64,000 bases of DNA from Microbulbifer marinus (lineage in GTDB: Bacteria; Pseudomonadota; Gammaproteobacteria; Pseudomonadales; Cellvibrionaceae), in assembly GCF_900107725.1 (NCBI RefSeq), contig NZ_FNQO01000002.1, positions 1-64,000 of the forward strand, read 5' to 3'. Position numbers and translations under genes: made by a program. This document shows positions 10,605 through 20,269 of this stretch, piece after piece (position 1 is the stretch's first letter; each line of letters begins with the position of its first letter). The notes beneath the pieces are model-generated. The model saw nothing but the letters and a program-made list of their open reading frames with translations. It was not told the origin of the DNA and did no database searches.

Positions 10605-11918
10605 ATGAGCGATGATCAAAAACCCGAGAGTGTCGGACTCCACACGCTGTATCGCGATGACCCGCTGCAGGCCGACGAAGAGGTGTTTGGCCGCAAGCCG
10701 AACCCAGACCGCCGCGGCTTTCTCAGAGGTATGGGGCTGGGAACCATGGCCGCGGTTTTGGGGGTTAGCGCCATTCCGTTCCACCGCAATATGCCCTCTG
10801 GATTAATTCCCGCCGCACTGGCGGATGATCCCAAGCCTTTCAAGCTGGAAGGTAAGGACGGCTTGATCGTGTTGAATGACAGGCCCGTCAATGCCGAAAC
10901 ACCCCCGCACTTACTCGACGACGAAGTGACGCCAACGAGCCGGCACTTCATACGCAACAACGGTATACCGCCGAGCGAAGTGGACGCCGAGCGCTGGGAA
11001 TTGACCATCGACGGGCTCGTGGACAAACCGCTGAAACTGACCATCGCCGACCTGCGCAAACAGTTCGAGGTAGTAACACAAAATCTGGCCATCGAATGTG
11101 CGGGTAACGGGCGGGCCTTCTTCAAACCGCCGGCCAAGGGTAATCAATGGACCTATGGTGCAGTCGCTTGCTCCGCCTGGACCGGCGTGCGTCTGGCCGA
11201 TGTACTCAAGGCAGCAGGAATCAAGCCGGGTGCGGTATATACCGCGCATTATGGCGCCGACACCCATCTGTCCGGAGATCCCGGCAAACTCCCAATCTCC
11301 CGCGGCGTGCCGATTAACAAAGCCATGGGGGAGGAGAACCTTATCGCCTTTGCAATGAACGGCAAGGCAATCCACCCGATGAACGGCGCCCCATTGCGCC
11401 TGGTAGTACCCGGCTGGCCGGGATCCTGTTCGCAAAAATGGCTGACACGAATTCAGATACGTGACCAGGTGCACGATGGCGCGAAGATGACCGGCACGGC
11501 TTATCGCATACCCAACCACCCGGTGGCACCTGGGGAGAAAGTCGACGAGAAAGATTTTGTAATCATCGAGCGCATGCCGGTGAAATCGCTGATCACGTCC
11601 CCCGAAACCGGCATACAGCTCCGCGACGGCAATCTGGAAGTGCGTGGGCACGCCTGGGCCGGCGATCGCGATGTATCGGAAGTACAGCTATCCATTGATT
11701 TTGGCGCTACCTGGATGAAGGCAAACCTGTCCCGTCCTGCCAACAAGGCCGCCTGGCAGCGGTTCCGCGCCAACGTGAAGTTCCCACAGAAGGGTTATTA
11801 CGAAGTCTGGGCCAAGGCGATTGACAGTGATGGAGTCAGTCAGCCCTTTGGCATTAACTGGAATCCGAAAGGTTACCTGAACAATTCCTATCACCGGGTG
11901 GCCGTCAGGGTGGTTTGA
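10605..11918 (+). CDS. Tat-exported molybdopterin sulfite oxidase/SorA-like oxidoreductase
   Basis: Periplasmic Mo enzyme of the sulfite oxidase superfamily, 437 residues. The N-terminus contains a twin-arginine signal (DRRGFLRGMGLGTMAAVLGVSAIPF, residues 35-59). The oxidoreductase molybdopterin domain has IECAGNGRAFF, whose Cys would ligate molybdenum, and HPMNGAPLRLVVPGWPGSCSQKWLTRI. A C-terminal Mo-co dimerisation domain follows (VRGHAWAGDRDVSEVQLSIDFGATW). The ATG at 10605 is preceded by GGAGGG at good spacing; an upstream in-frame start at 10428 lacks one. The adjacent cytochrome gene suggests electron transfer to heme c, as in SorAB sulfite dehydrogenases. Sulfite as substrate is inference. 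Confidence 0.9.
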   Translation: MSDDQKPESVGLHTLYRDDPLQADEEVFGRKPNPDRRGFLRGMGLGTMAAVLGVSAIPFHRNMPSGLIPAALADDPKPFKLEGKDGLIVLNDRPVNAETPPHLLDDEVTPTSRHFIRNNGIPPSEVDAERWELTIDGLVDKPLKLTIADLRKQFEVVTQNLAIECAGNGRAFFKPPAKGNQWTYGAVACSAWTGVRLADVLKAAGIKPGAVYTAHYGADTHLSGDPGKLPISRGVPINKAMGEENLIAFAMNGKAIHPMNGAPLRLVVPGWPGSCSQKWLTRIQIRDQVHDGAKMTGTAYRIPNHPVAPGEKVDEKDFVIIERMPVKSLITSPETGIQLRDGNLEVRGHAWAGDRDVSEVQLSIDFGATWMKANLSRPANKAAWQRFRANVKFPQKGYYEVWAKAIDSDGVSQPFGINWNPKGYLNNSYHRVAVRVV

Positions 11919-11921
11919 GCT

Positions 11922-12272
11922 TTGGAAATAAACAGCCTGCCGACCGCACGACACAGAACTCGGCATCGCTTGGCCAGAATGCTGCTGTCGATCGCCGCGG
12001 GAATGCCCGGCATCACCCTGGCAGAAGAAGCAAACTCCAGCTCGCAGGACTTCGGCGGGCTCCCGCCCGGTGCCGGGCAAGCGGAAGTGTACGGACTCTG
12101 CTCGAGCTGTCATTCGCTGATGATTGTGAAACAGCAAAGACTGAGCAAGGAAGCCTGGCTGGACACACTCGACTGGATGATCGAGGAACAGGGTATGCCA
12201 CGACTGCCCCCAAAGTCGCTTGATCTCATCGCAAGTTACCTGGCCGAGCACTATGGTACCGGTGGCGAGTGA
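11922..12272 (+). CDS. Small monoheme cytochrome c (SorB-like partner)
   Basis: 116 residues from TTG at 11922, with an Arg/His-rich n-region, a hydrophobic stretch (LLSIAAGMPGITLA) and probable cleavage before EEAN. A single heme-binding CSSCH follows, then a distal Met candidate in EEQGMPRLP, as in small class I cytochromes. ATG at 11979 would also give an exported product but would remove the positive n-region. It begins 3 bases after the stop of the molybdoenzyme gene, so the two are surely co-transcribed, and it is the likely electron acceptor of that enzyme. Confidence 0.85.
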   Translation: MEINSLPTARHRTRHRLARMLLSIAAGMPGITLAEEANSSSQDFGGLPPGAGQAEVYGLCSSCHSLMIVKQQRLSKEAWLDTLDWMIEEQGMPRLPPKSLDLIASYLAEHYGTGGE

Positions 12273-12354
12273 CCGGGTCAGCGGCGCGAGCGACTGTAAC
12301 AGGATCGAATGACATCTCCCGACGAACGCGAACAATCAACGCGCCGGCAGATGT

Positions 12355-12837
12355 TTAGTCACCGGATTTTTTCTGCTGAACACCGGGCAAGTGCTCCTTG
12401 GCTGAAGTGATTACCCGCAGGGTGAAAAAGGTGAGCCCGCTCAATACGATCGCGACCTCGAGCCTACCGAGGGCCACTGCCAGGCCGATGGCGCCGGTGG
12501 CCCAGAGGCTGGCAGCGGTGGCGGTGCCGCGCACCATGCCCTCCCCCTCCGAGACATTTTTCAGGATGGCACCACCGCCAATAAACCCCATGCCGGTGAT
12601 CAACCCCTCGATCACGCGCCCCTCGGCATCGGTAGACGTGAGCACGTCGAAACCCACCAGCGTATAGCCACAGGCAGCCACGGCCACAAGCGGAAAGGTG
12701 CGCAGACCGGCCGTGCGCTCGCGCTTTTCCCGATCCCAACCGATAGGTAGGGCGAGGACGTAAGCGATGGCCATATCGGTAACATGGTGCAGGACCAGCT
12801 GCCAATCGATCTGAAGCAGTTCCGTAAATGCATCCAT
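12355..12837 (-). CDS. MgtC/SapB family membrane protein
   Basis: 160-residue protein with four or five hydrophobic segments. It carries the MgtC hallmark LPIGWDREKRERTAGLRTFPLVAVAACGYTLVGF and the glycine-rich GLITGMGFIGGGAILKN. ATG at 12837 is chosen because GGGAAG sits 7 bases upstream; an earlier in-frame start at 12873 lacks one. Members are inner-membrane proteins, some linked to Mg limitation and F-ATPase control in pathogens. It lacks the C-terminal cytoplasmic ACT-like domain of true MgtC, so it belongs to the short YhiD/SapB type. Convergent with the cytochrome gene. Confidence 0.88.
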   Translation of the reverse strand: MDAFTELLQIDWQLVLHHVTDMAIAYVLALPIGWDREKRERTAGLRTFPLVAVAACGYTLVGFDVLTSTDAEGRVIEGLITGMGFIGGGAILKNVSEGEGMVRGTATAASLWATGAIGLAVALGRLEVAIVLSGLTFFTLRVITSAKEHLPGVQQKKSGD

Positions 12838-12915
12838 GCCTGTGCTTCCCACAGCCAGTGCTACTGGCCGCAAAAGTCCTCATTGCCCAGAACAAAACGA
12901 TCTTTCAGGCACCGG

Positions 12916-14859
12916 CTAACCATCGGTCAGGTGTTTCTCCCGCGCCTCATTGATCAGCCCACCCGCTTTCAGCGTTTCGATTTCTTCCTGCGAAAGATCG
13001 TGCCGCAGCATAATCGTGTCCCCGGCAGTATTGATCTTTAGCTCTATCGGTTTGTCCGGCGCCAGCTGCTCGATCGGGTTATCAATTTCCAGCACCGAGT
13101 CCTGCTCCAGACGGTCGTAATCTGTCGGGTCGTCAAACAGCAGTGGCAGCACGCCAAAATTGACCAGGTTTCGTCGGTGGATACGCGCCATGCTCTTGGC
13201 AATCACGCAGCGCACGCCCAGATAGCGCGGTGAGATGGCGGCGTGTTCGCGGCTGGAGCCCTGCCCGTAGTTTTCGCCACCGACCACGAAGCAGTCGCCA
13301 CTCAGGTCCATGGCGCGCTGATAGAAGTCTTCGTCGACGCGGGAAAAGGCGTAGCGGCTGATCGCGGGAATATTGGAGCGCAGTGGCAGTATCTCGGCAC
13401 CGGCGGGCAGGATTTCATCGGTGGAAACATTGTCGCCGGCCTTCAGCAACAGCGGTCCGCGCAACACCTCCGGCAGTTTTTCAAATTCCGGCAATGGCTG
13501 GATATTCGGGCCTTTGATCAGCTCAACTTCCACGCGGATTTCCTGCGGCGGCTGCAGCAGCGGACGCATATCCGGCAGCTGCTCCGGCTCGTCGAAAGTC
13601 GGGTAATCCATATCCAGCTCGCGCGGGTCGGTAATTTCCCCTTTCAGGGCACTGGCCGTAGCGGTTTCCGGGCTGCACAGGTAGACCTGATCCTCCTTGG
13701 TGCCGGAGCGACCGGGGAAATTGCGCGGCACCGTACGCAGGCTGATGCGGCCGCTGGCAGGCGCCTGGCCCATACCGATACAACCGCCGCAGCCGGTCTG
13801 ATGCAGGCGCGCGCCGGCTTCGAGCAGTTTGGCCAGATCGCCGCTGCGGCTGATTTCTTCCAACAGCTGGCGCGAGGTCGGATTGATATCGAAGGACACG
13901 CTGTCGTTGACATGGCGGCCGGCGACGATGCGCGCGGGGATGACAAAGTCCCGTAGGCCGGGATTGGCAGAGGAACCGATATAACTCTGGTAAATCGGCC
14001 GGCCTGCGACCTCGCGCACCGGCACCACTTTGTCCGGGCTGGACGGACAGGCGATCAGCGGTTCGAGCGTGGAAAGGTCTATCGTGTCCTCTTCGTCGTA
14101 ACTGGCGCCGTCGTCCGCTTTCAGCTCGACGAAATCCTCTTCCCGCTGCTGCTGTCGCAGGAAGGCGCGCACCACCTCGTCGGCCGGGAAGACACTGCTG
14201 GTTGCGCCCGTTTCCTGGCCCATGTTGGCAATCACGTGGCGATCCATGGCGGTCAGTTTGTCCAGCCCGGGACCGTGGTATTCGACGATCTTATTGACGC
14301 AGCCCTTGACCGTCTGGCGGCGCAGCATTTCCAGAATGATGTCCTTGGCGCTGACCCAGGGTGGCAATTCGCCCTCGAGCCGCACGCCGAGCACTTTCGG
14401 CATTTTCAGCGCAAAGGGGACCCCCGCCATCGCCATGGCCACCTGCAACCCCCCGGCACCGATCGCCAGCATCCCCATGGAGCCGGCCGCACAGGTGTGG
14501 CTGTCGGAGCCGAGCAGCGTCTTGCCCGGCACACCAAAGCAGGACATGTGCACCGGATGGCTGACGCCGTTACCGGGGCGGCTGTACCACAGACCGAACT
14601 TACGGCAGGCGCTCTGCAGAAACAGGTGGTCGTCAGCGTTTTTGAAATCCGTCTGCAACAGGTTGTGGTCCACATACTGTGCGGACAGTTCGGTTTTCAC
14701 CTGCGGCAGCCCGAGCGCCTCGAACTCCAGCATGACCATGGTGCCGGTGGCATCCTGGGTCAGCGTCTGGTCGATCTTCAGCTCGATCGGGCTGTCGGGC
14801 TCGAGCGAGCCGCTGACCAGATGGCTGTCGATAAGTTTCTGTGCAAGGTTCTTCGCCAT
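12916..14859 (-). CDS. Aconitate hydratase, Aquifex-type
   Basis: Converts citrate to isocitrate, or a related hydro-lyase reaction, with a 4Fe-4S cluster. 647 residues, the size of the Aquifex-type putative aconitases and shorter than AcnA or AcnB. Cluster ligands: one Cys in LIACPSSPDK and two in TGCGGCIGMG. Other motifs: GSDSHTCAAGSMGMLAIGAGG, and in the C-terminal swivel domain DNVSTDEILPAGAEILPLRSNIP and GENYGQGSSREHAAISPRYLGVR. Downstream of, and on the same strand as, the giant DUF748 gene with an 18-base gap. Other members of the superfamily (isopropylmalate or homoaconitate dehydratase) are less likely because both halves are fused in one chain. Confidence 0.92.
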   Translation of the reverse strand: MAKNLAQKLIDSHLVSGSLEPDSPIELKIDQTLTQDATGTMVMLEFEALGLPQVKTELSAQYVDHNLLQTDFKNADDHLFLQSACRKFGLWYSRPGNGVSHPVHMSCFGVPGKTLLGSDSHTCAAGSMGMLAIGAGGLQVAMAMAGVPFALKMPKVLGVRLEGELPPWVSAKDIILEMLRRQTVKGCVNKIVEYHGPGLDKLTAMDRHVIANMGQETGATSSVFPADEVVRAFLRQQQREEDFVELKADDGASYDEEDTIDLSTLEPLIACPSSPDKVVPVREVAGRPIYQSYIGSSANPGLRDFVIPARIVAGRHVNDSVSFDINPTSRQLLEEISRSGDLAKLLEAGARLHQTGCGGCIGMGQAPASGRISLRTVPRNFPGRSGTKEDQVYLCSPETATASALKGEITDPRELDMDYPTFDEPEQLPDMRPLLQPPQEIRVEVELIKGPNIQPLPEFEKLPEVLRGPLLLKAGDNVSTDEILPAGAEILPLRSNIPAISRYAFSRVDEDFYQRAMDLSGDCFVVGGENYGQGSSREHAAISPRYLGVRCVIAKSMARIHRRNLVNFGVLPLLFDDPTDYDRLEQDSVLEIDNPIEQLAPDKPIELKINTAGDTIMLRHDLSQEEIETLKAGGLINEAREKHLTDG

Positions 14860-14877
14860 GGCTTTGTGTCCTTCGCG

Positions 14878-17800
14878 TTAGTTGGAAAACTCCACCCGCG
14901 GCTCGTCGAAATCACGCCCATTGTAGTCCGGTGCGCAGGGGATCAGTTCCGCCGCGGTGATTCCGGCATCAATCAAGAAGCGTTCGATCTGGCGGCTGCG
15001 CTCGAGCGCCAGGCGCTCAAATTCCTCCAGCAGCTCGATCGGTGGGTAGCGATAGAATTGCTCCAGCGCCGAGTCGCTGCCGCGCAGGCCCGGCGTAGAG
15101 CTTGGATAGAGCGCATGCCAGTCGCGCGGGTTGGCAATGCCACAGATTCCCGGTCTCGCCTCCGGGTGCTCGCGCAGCACCCGCAGCATTTCCTGCAACT
15201 GCCGATGCGCCGCGGCGCTAAGTTCTGCACTGCCAGGCTGGAACACAATCGGGTCGAAATCGATGGCGCGGAAACGCCGCCAGGCAAACTTGGCCAACGT
15301 GTAGAATCCGAGTGGCGTGAAATAACTGAACAGCGCTTCCATGATCGCATTCTGTAGCAGGTCGCTGAAAATAAAGCTGAAGGAAAAATCCGGATCGTAG
15401 AGGTTGCCGGATATCGGCATGTTAAAGCGCACTTTGTTGTTGCCATCCTCAATCAACAGCAGCGCTATGTTTAGCGGGATCAGGGTCGATTTGACCGGCA
15501 GCTGGTCATCGTCCCGAACCCGCCGCACCTTGATTTTTTCCAGCTCCATATCCGCATTGGCTTCGACGTGGTTTTCATGCACGCGAATATCAAACGTCGC
15601 ATCAAGCTGCCCCTGCAGGATCTTGTAGCCGAGTAGCTCTGCCATATACGGCGTAGCGGGGATCAGGTTGGTGTTGACGATATATCCGGTCAGATCGGCA
15701 TTCCACTTGCGCGTATCCAGATAGTCGATCGTGCCGGCGAGCTGTATCTCGCCAAAACCGCCAGGGCGCCCGTTCAACAGCACTACCGCGGGGGCAACCT
15801 GTGGGTCATTGCTGACATTGTGTACGGTCAGGTAAATAGCCCTGACTGGCAGGCTCCCGCGATACTGGCCCTGGCGGTCGACCCAGGTGAAGGTGCCGTG
15901 GCGCACATTCAGGTCGTGGACGTGATAACGAAATTTTTGTTCCGTTGCGGCTACGCTGTCAGCTGCCGGCGCAGCCCGCCCCGGCGGCGCCCCAGTCAAC
16001 TGGGCGACCTTTGCCAGGACCGGGAACTCCCCCGCCTGATCGCGCAACAGTACAAGACGGGGCCGCAGCGCGTCGATGTTGGCGACCTCCAGCCAGCGGT
16101 CAATCCTGTCGTAGTTGAGTTGCTCCACCTGCAGGCCGGCCAGCCGGCCGATCACGGAGTGGCGATGGTATTCCGGCGCATCCTCGGGCCGGGCGAAGAT
16201 TTCGAACTCCCCAGTCTCCGCCCTGCGGAAACCGAATTGCGCCCCGTCGCTCGACAGCTGCTCTACCGTAACGCTTTCCCCGCGCACCAGCTGTTTACCG
16301 TCCACGGAAAGCATCTGGATCGCCTGCAGCTGCAACTGCGGCAGCGCCAAACGCCGTTCTCCGGTGCGGTAGTTGCCGCTTGTCAGCAGTTTTTCCACGG
16401 TGATGCAGAGGTTGGCGCGATCGATATAGCCACGGGGGATACAGCTGGAGGCGCTCTTCAGCGCCAACTGCTGCGTTTCTATCTCTCCGCCACCGACGCG
16501 CAGTCGCTCGGCCGTGAGAAGCTCCACCTGCAACAGCTGGGCAGGCATGGTCGCCGGATAGTCACGCTGCCTGAATTCGACGCCGGCGACTTGCAGGCCG
16601 TGCAGAATTGTCGCGCGCCCCGCCGCAGTGTCGATGCGATCCACCCTTTGCACCTCAACCTGGCCGAGCCGGTAACAGGGCGCGAGACCTGAATCGCCCA
16701 GCATGCCCGCCGCCAGGCAACCGCTGGCACCGGACAGGCGGCCGATTGGCGAGCCGCCGTAGGCAAATTGATCCAGCTGAATCCGCTCGAAGACCAGCGG
16801 GTTGCCCGAACCCCGACCGACGGTGAGGCCCACCAGCTCGATGGAGCCATCGGTGGAGTAAGGCGCGGCGAGCGCTATTCTCTGCGTGCCGCGCATGCGA
16901 ATTTCGCGCACGCCGTAACAGGAGCCGACTTCCCGGCCAGAAATATCCTCGAGCAGTTCGATCGTGACCTCCAGTGTCGGCCCCGGGGCGCAGCCGCGAA
17001 AGCCGCTTACCGACAGGTCGGTCACCCACAGCACCGGCTCGCCGTCCCAGACCAGTTTTTCCCAGCTCAGGTGCTGGAAGCCCGCCTGTAGATATTCACC
17101 CGTCTCCTGCCAGGTGGCGACCGGCCTCGACTCCATAGCTCCGAGTTCGACCAGCGGCGCCGACGGTGTCAAACCGATACGGCTGACGCCAACGAAATCC
17201 AGCTGCCTGGCAGCAATGCAATCGGCGATACCAATTTCGCGCGCGCTTAGCGGCAACAGGTCATGAAGCCCGCAGAACAGCACTTGCTGAATGTCGAGCC
17301 CATGCAAATTCAGGGTGCTCGGCGACAGGGCAATACTGTCGACCTGCAAATGCTCGATACTCCACAGCGGCGGCGCCACCGGCGACGCCTTGAGCAGGGT
17401 TTCGCCAAGCAGCAGCCCGTTGTCACCCACCGTGCGCAAATCTCTGGACGAGATACAGCGCGGCAAGCCCGCGCGCAGTTCGAAATTGCTGGGCAGACAG
17501 GCGTGCGCGGCGGCGATGGATAAATTATCGAACTGCAATGCCGAGGGTTTATTGCCGCGGCGCGACCAGAGTATTTCCAGTTGCGGCGCCAGCAGCTTGT
17601 GCAGATCGGCGACAAACTGCTGCTCCTGTTCCAGCAACAGGATTCGCTGTGCCAGTGTGCCGCTCAAATCGGCGGCCAACTGCCGGCGGTCGAATGTCAG
17701 CTGAAATTGTTTCCCCAGCCGCAGGTCTTGCAAGTCGGTACAGCGGATTTCCAGTGCCGGCGACGGCACCGTGTCCGGCAGACACCCGTAGAGCGACTGC

Positions 17801-20121
17801 AGGGAAAGATGCGGCAAAGACAAAAAGAGACTGGACTGCGGCTCGGGCAGGTAGCGAATGCGCGCATCGGGCAGCCGCAACGCTGACAGATCCAACAGTG
17901 TTTGCTCCTGCGGGGTTTTGGCCAGCGCGCGCTCGAGCGTCAGCTGCCCGGCTGCCAAATCCAGGCCGCCCTGCCAGGCAATCACCAGCGGACTGTGCTG
18001 ACGTAGATTGCGCAGATCGAAGCAGCCGGGCATCTGTTGCGGCCGCTCGTACAGCAGCCGCGCCCAGGTCTCGGGCAGACAGCCCTGCAGACGGCTCAGC
18101 GAGGCACTCTGCAGACTCAGGTTGGGACTGGCGATATCCGCAATACGCGATTCCGTAACACCGGCAGCAGGCGCACCTTGCTGCGGCCGGCGCCGCTCTG
18201 CTGCCAGCACACCTTTCTCTTCGACCACCTCTCGCGGCGGTGACGGGGCCCCGGTGACCGGTGTCACCACCGTGTCATTGGTATCCGCCGTGATCCAGGG
18301 GTGGTCACCATCGACACTGCGGCGCATATAACCCTGGCCGGTATGCAACTGTTGCAGCAACAGCCCTTTATCGCCGTTCAGCCGATCGGCCAGCAGCAGG
18401 CGCTCCAGCCGCAACTCGCCGAATATCGCGTATCCATGTTGGCCACCCAGCCAGGCAAAGCTGCCGTTGCCGGCCAGCGTATTCAGCTCTGCGCACAGCG
18501 GTCGCCATTCGCCGGGCAGCAGCGTATCGGGCACACAGCCGGACAGGGACTGCAGGCCGAAGTCCCGCAGCAGTAGCGGCGCGCCAGCACTGCCGGATGC
18601 CGCCATCATCTTGATGTGCTGCCAGTGCAGCTTTTGCAACTGCAGCTGCGGATGATCGTCACGCCGCAGCCGAAATTGCGCGAGCTGCAGCGGCCCGCTG
18701 GCAAAGCCCCAAGGCTGATGCTGCGCCTGCGACGGGAAACGCAATTGGAATTCCTCGTTGGTGCGCAACCCGGCCAACTGTACGCAGTGGTCCGGCTGTT
18801 GCCACATTGCCCCTGGAACGCAGCCGCTGGCACTTTCGAGTTCCAGTGCGTCAACCTCCAGGATACGGGTCTCGCCCCGGTACCGCAGAGCGCCGAGCAC
18901 GGCGAGGTGTGCGGTGAGCGGATTGCGATTGGCGCCGGCCATGTCCAGCAGCTGCGTCTGCTGCAGGCGGCTGGCGCCGGCGCTGACACTGAGCTTGCCG
19001 GTCCAGTCGAACAGCACCGGCTGCGGCAGCCGCAGGGTACCGGCCCGCACGCAGTAATGGTGTGCGCGGTCGCGCAGTCCCCCCGGACACCAGTCGAAAG
19101 CACTGGCGCCGGCACTCTGCCAACCAAGGCTTTCCTGTTCATCGATGTATTCGAAATCATTGATGGCCACCGTCTCAGCGCGCCAGTTCTGCCAGCGACG
19201 GTCGCGGTGGCGCAATTGAACACCCTGCCCGTTGGCCCGCTGCCAGTGCACCTCGGCATCACCGCCGATGACAAACAGCAGGTCGTTCTCCAGTTCCAGG
19301 CGGCGCGCGGTGGCGCAGTGGCCAATCAGGTGGCGCAGTGCCGGCAGTGCCTCGGCCCAGCGTTCGGGCGGACAGCTGCCGAACTGCTTGACCGCCACCC
19401 GTTCGGCCGTGATGCGCTCGGCCGGATGCACGTAATGTGCGGAGGACAGATCCAGTTGCACCAGCGCGGTGTTATAGGCGCGTGCATTTTTTTCCCGCAC
19501 CAACAGCTCGTGCAGATCGAGTTGCTCCGCTGCGATGGTCACCTGCAGCGGTTCATCGCCGCTACGCTGTAGTCCCAGCAGGAAGTCCTGCGCCTGCAGC
19601 TCGTTAAAGCGCAGGCAACTGGGCGTCGGCCAGACGGGCTTGTGGCGATAGCAGAGCCGGCTGTCGCGAATACGCACCGAATCCAAGACCAGCTGGAAAT
19701 CGCGGTCCTTGCGCTTGCCCTTGCTCAGCTCCCAGCCAAAGACTTCCCACAATCGTTCGCCGTCGCTGTCGAAGGACTCCAGGTCAATGTAGGCGCCGTC
19801 CAGGTAGGCGCGCTGCAACCGCATGCGCCCGTGTAATAGCTGCCACCAGCTGTAATCCAGCATCAGCTCGCGGGCGTGAAATCCGCGGCCGTCAGCGTTT
19901 TCACCACGGAAACCGCGGGCGATCAGGCGCAGGCGCGGAATCGAGACCTGCAGGTAATCGATTTCGGTTTCAATGCCGCGCCGTTCCAGCCAGAGCTCGA
20001 TCCTTGCCGCGAGCAGCGCTGAGACCGCGACGGAAGCCGCGCCCAGCAACAGCAACCCGATCACCAGCCACCAGAGCAGGCGGCGGAAGATATCGGTTGG
20101 CGGGTGAGACTTCGTTGGCAT
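14878..20121 (-). CDS. Giant DUF748/AsmA-like envelope protein with twelve cysteine-pair repeats
   Basis: 1747 residues: one N-terminal TM (about 13-38), then a long beta-rich periplasmic region, then a DUF748 core (about 1395-1600, e.g. LNVRHGTFTWVDRQGQYRGSLP and GQLDATFDIRVHENHVEANADM) and an OmpA-like tail (FDPIVFQPGSAELSAAAHRQLQEML). Members of this superfamily (AsmA, TamB, YhdP) are thought to span the periplasm as lipid-transfer grooves. Residues 157-1239 hold twelve Cys pairs (157/169, 250/269, 345/357, 434/446, 529/543, 681/700, 780/794, 875/889, 950/968, 1044/1068, 1135/1149, 1227/1239), most about 93 residues apart. A low-complexity linker lies at about 600-665. Function is unknown. 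Confidence 0.85.
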   Translation of the reverse strand: MPTKSHPPTDIFRRLLWWLVIGLLLLGAASVAVSALLAARIELWLERRGIETEIDYLQVSIPRLRLIARGFRGENADGRGFHARELMLDYSWWQLLHGRMRLQRAYLDGAYIDLESFDSDGERLWEVFGWELSKGKRKDRDFQLVLDSVRIRDSRLCYRHKPVWPTPSCLRFNELQAQDFLLGLQRSGDEPLQVTIAAEQLDLHELLVREKNARAYNTALVQLDLSSAHYVHPAERITAERVAVKQFGSCPPERWAEALPALRHLIGHCATARRLELENDLLFVIGGDAEVHWQRANGQGVQLRHRDRRWQNWRAETVAINDFEYIDEQESLGWQSAGASAFDWCPGGLRDRAHHYCVRAGTLRLPQPVLFDWTGKLSVSAGASRLQQTQLLDMAGANRNPLTAHLAVLGALRYRGETRILEVDALELESASGCVPGAMWQQPDHCVQLAGLRTNEEFQLRFPSQAQHQPWGFASGPLQLAQFRLRRDDHPQLQLQKLHWQHIKMMAASGSAGAPLLLRDFGLQSLSGCVPDTLLPGEWRPLCAELNTLAGNGSFAWLGGQHGYAIFGELRLERLLLADRLNGDKGLLLQQLHTGQGYMRRSVDGDHPWITADTNDTVVTPVTGAPSPPREVVEEKGVLAAERRRPQQGAPAAGVTESRIADIASPNLSLQSASLSRLQGCLPETWARLLYERPQQMPGCFDLRNLRQHSPLVIAWQGGLDLAAGQLTLERALAKTPQEQTLLDLSALRLPDARIRYLPEPQSSLFLSLPHLSLQSLYGCLPDTVPSPALEIRCTDLQDLRLGKQFQLTFDRRQLAADLSGTLAQRILLLEQEQQFVADLHKLLAPQLEILWSRRGNKPSALQFDNLSIAAAHACLPSNFELRAGLPRCISSRDLRTVGDNGLLLGETLLKASPVAPPLWSIEHLQVDSIALSPSTLNLHGLDIQQVLFCGLHDLLPLSAREIGIADCIAARQLDFVGVSRIGLTPSAPLVELGAMESRPVATWQETGEYLQAGFQHLSWEKLVWDGEPVLWVTDLSVSGFRGCAPGPTLEVTIELLEDISGREVGSCYGVREIRMRGTQRIALAAPYSTDGSIELVGLTVGRGSGNPLVFERIQLDQFAYGGSPIGRLSGASGCLAAGMLGDSGLAPCYRLGQVEVQRVDRIDTAAGRATILHGLQVAGVEFRQRDYPATMPAQLLQVELLTAERLRVGGGEIETQQLALKSASSCIPRGYIDRANLCITVEKLLTSGNYRTGERRLALPQLQLQAIQMLSVDGKQLVRGESVTVEQLSSDGAQFGFRRAETGEFEIFARPEDAPEYHRHSVIGRLAGLQVEQLNYDRIDRWLEVANIDALRPRLVLLRDQAGEFPVLAKVAQLTGAPPGRAAPAADSVAATEQKFRYHVHDLNVRHGTFTWVDRQGQYRGSLPVRAIYLTVHNVSNDPQVAPAVVLLNGRPGGFGEIQLAGTIDYLDTRKWNADLTGYIVNTNLIPATPYMAELLGYKILQGQLDATFDIRVHENHVEANADMELEKIKVRRVRDDDQLPVKSTLIPLNIALLLIEDGNNKVRFNMPISGNLYDPDFSFSFIFSDLLQNAIMEALFSYFTPLGFYTLAKFAWRRFRAIDFDPIVFQPGSAELSAAAHRQLQEMLRVLREHPEARPGICGIANPRDWHALYPSSTPGLRGSDSALEQFYRYPPIELLEEFERLALERSRQIERFLIDAGITAAELIPCAPDYNGRDFDEPRVEFSN

Positions 20122-20269
20122 TAGTAAAATAGGCGCCAGAAAATGAATTTAGCGAATACTGCAGTCACAGCTGTGCCAATTAAGTAAAGACCAGCGCTTC
20201 TGTCTTTTTTTACGCTGGCGCCATGATTCGCGATAATGCACCGCCACGCCGCGCAATTAGTCCCGTGCA

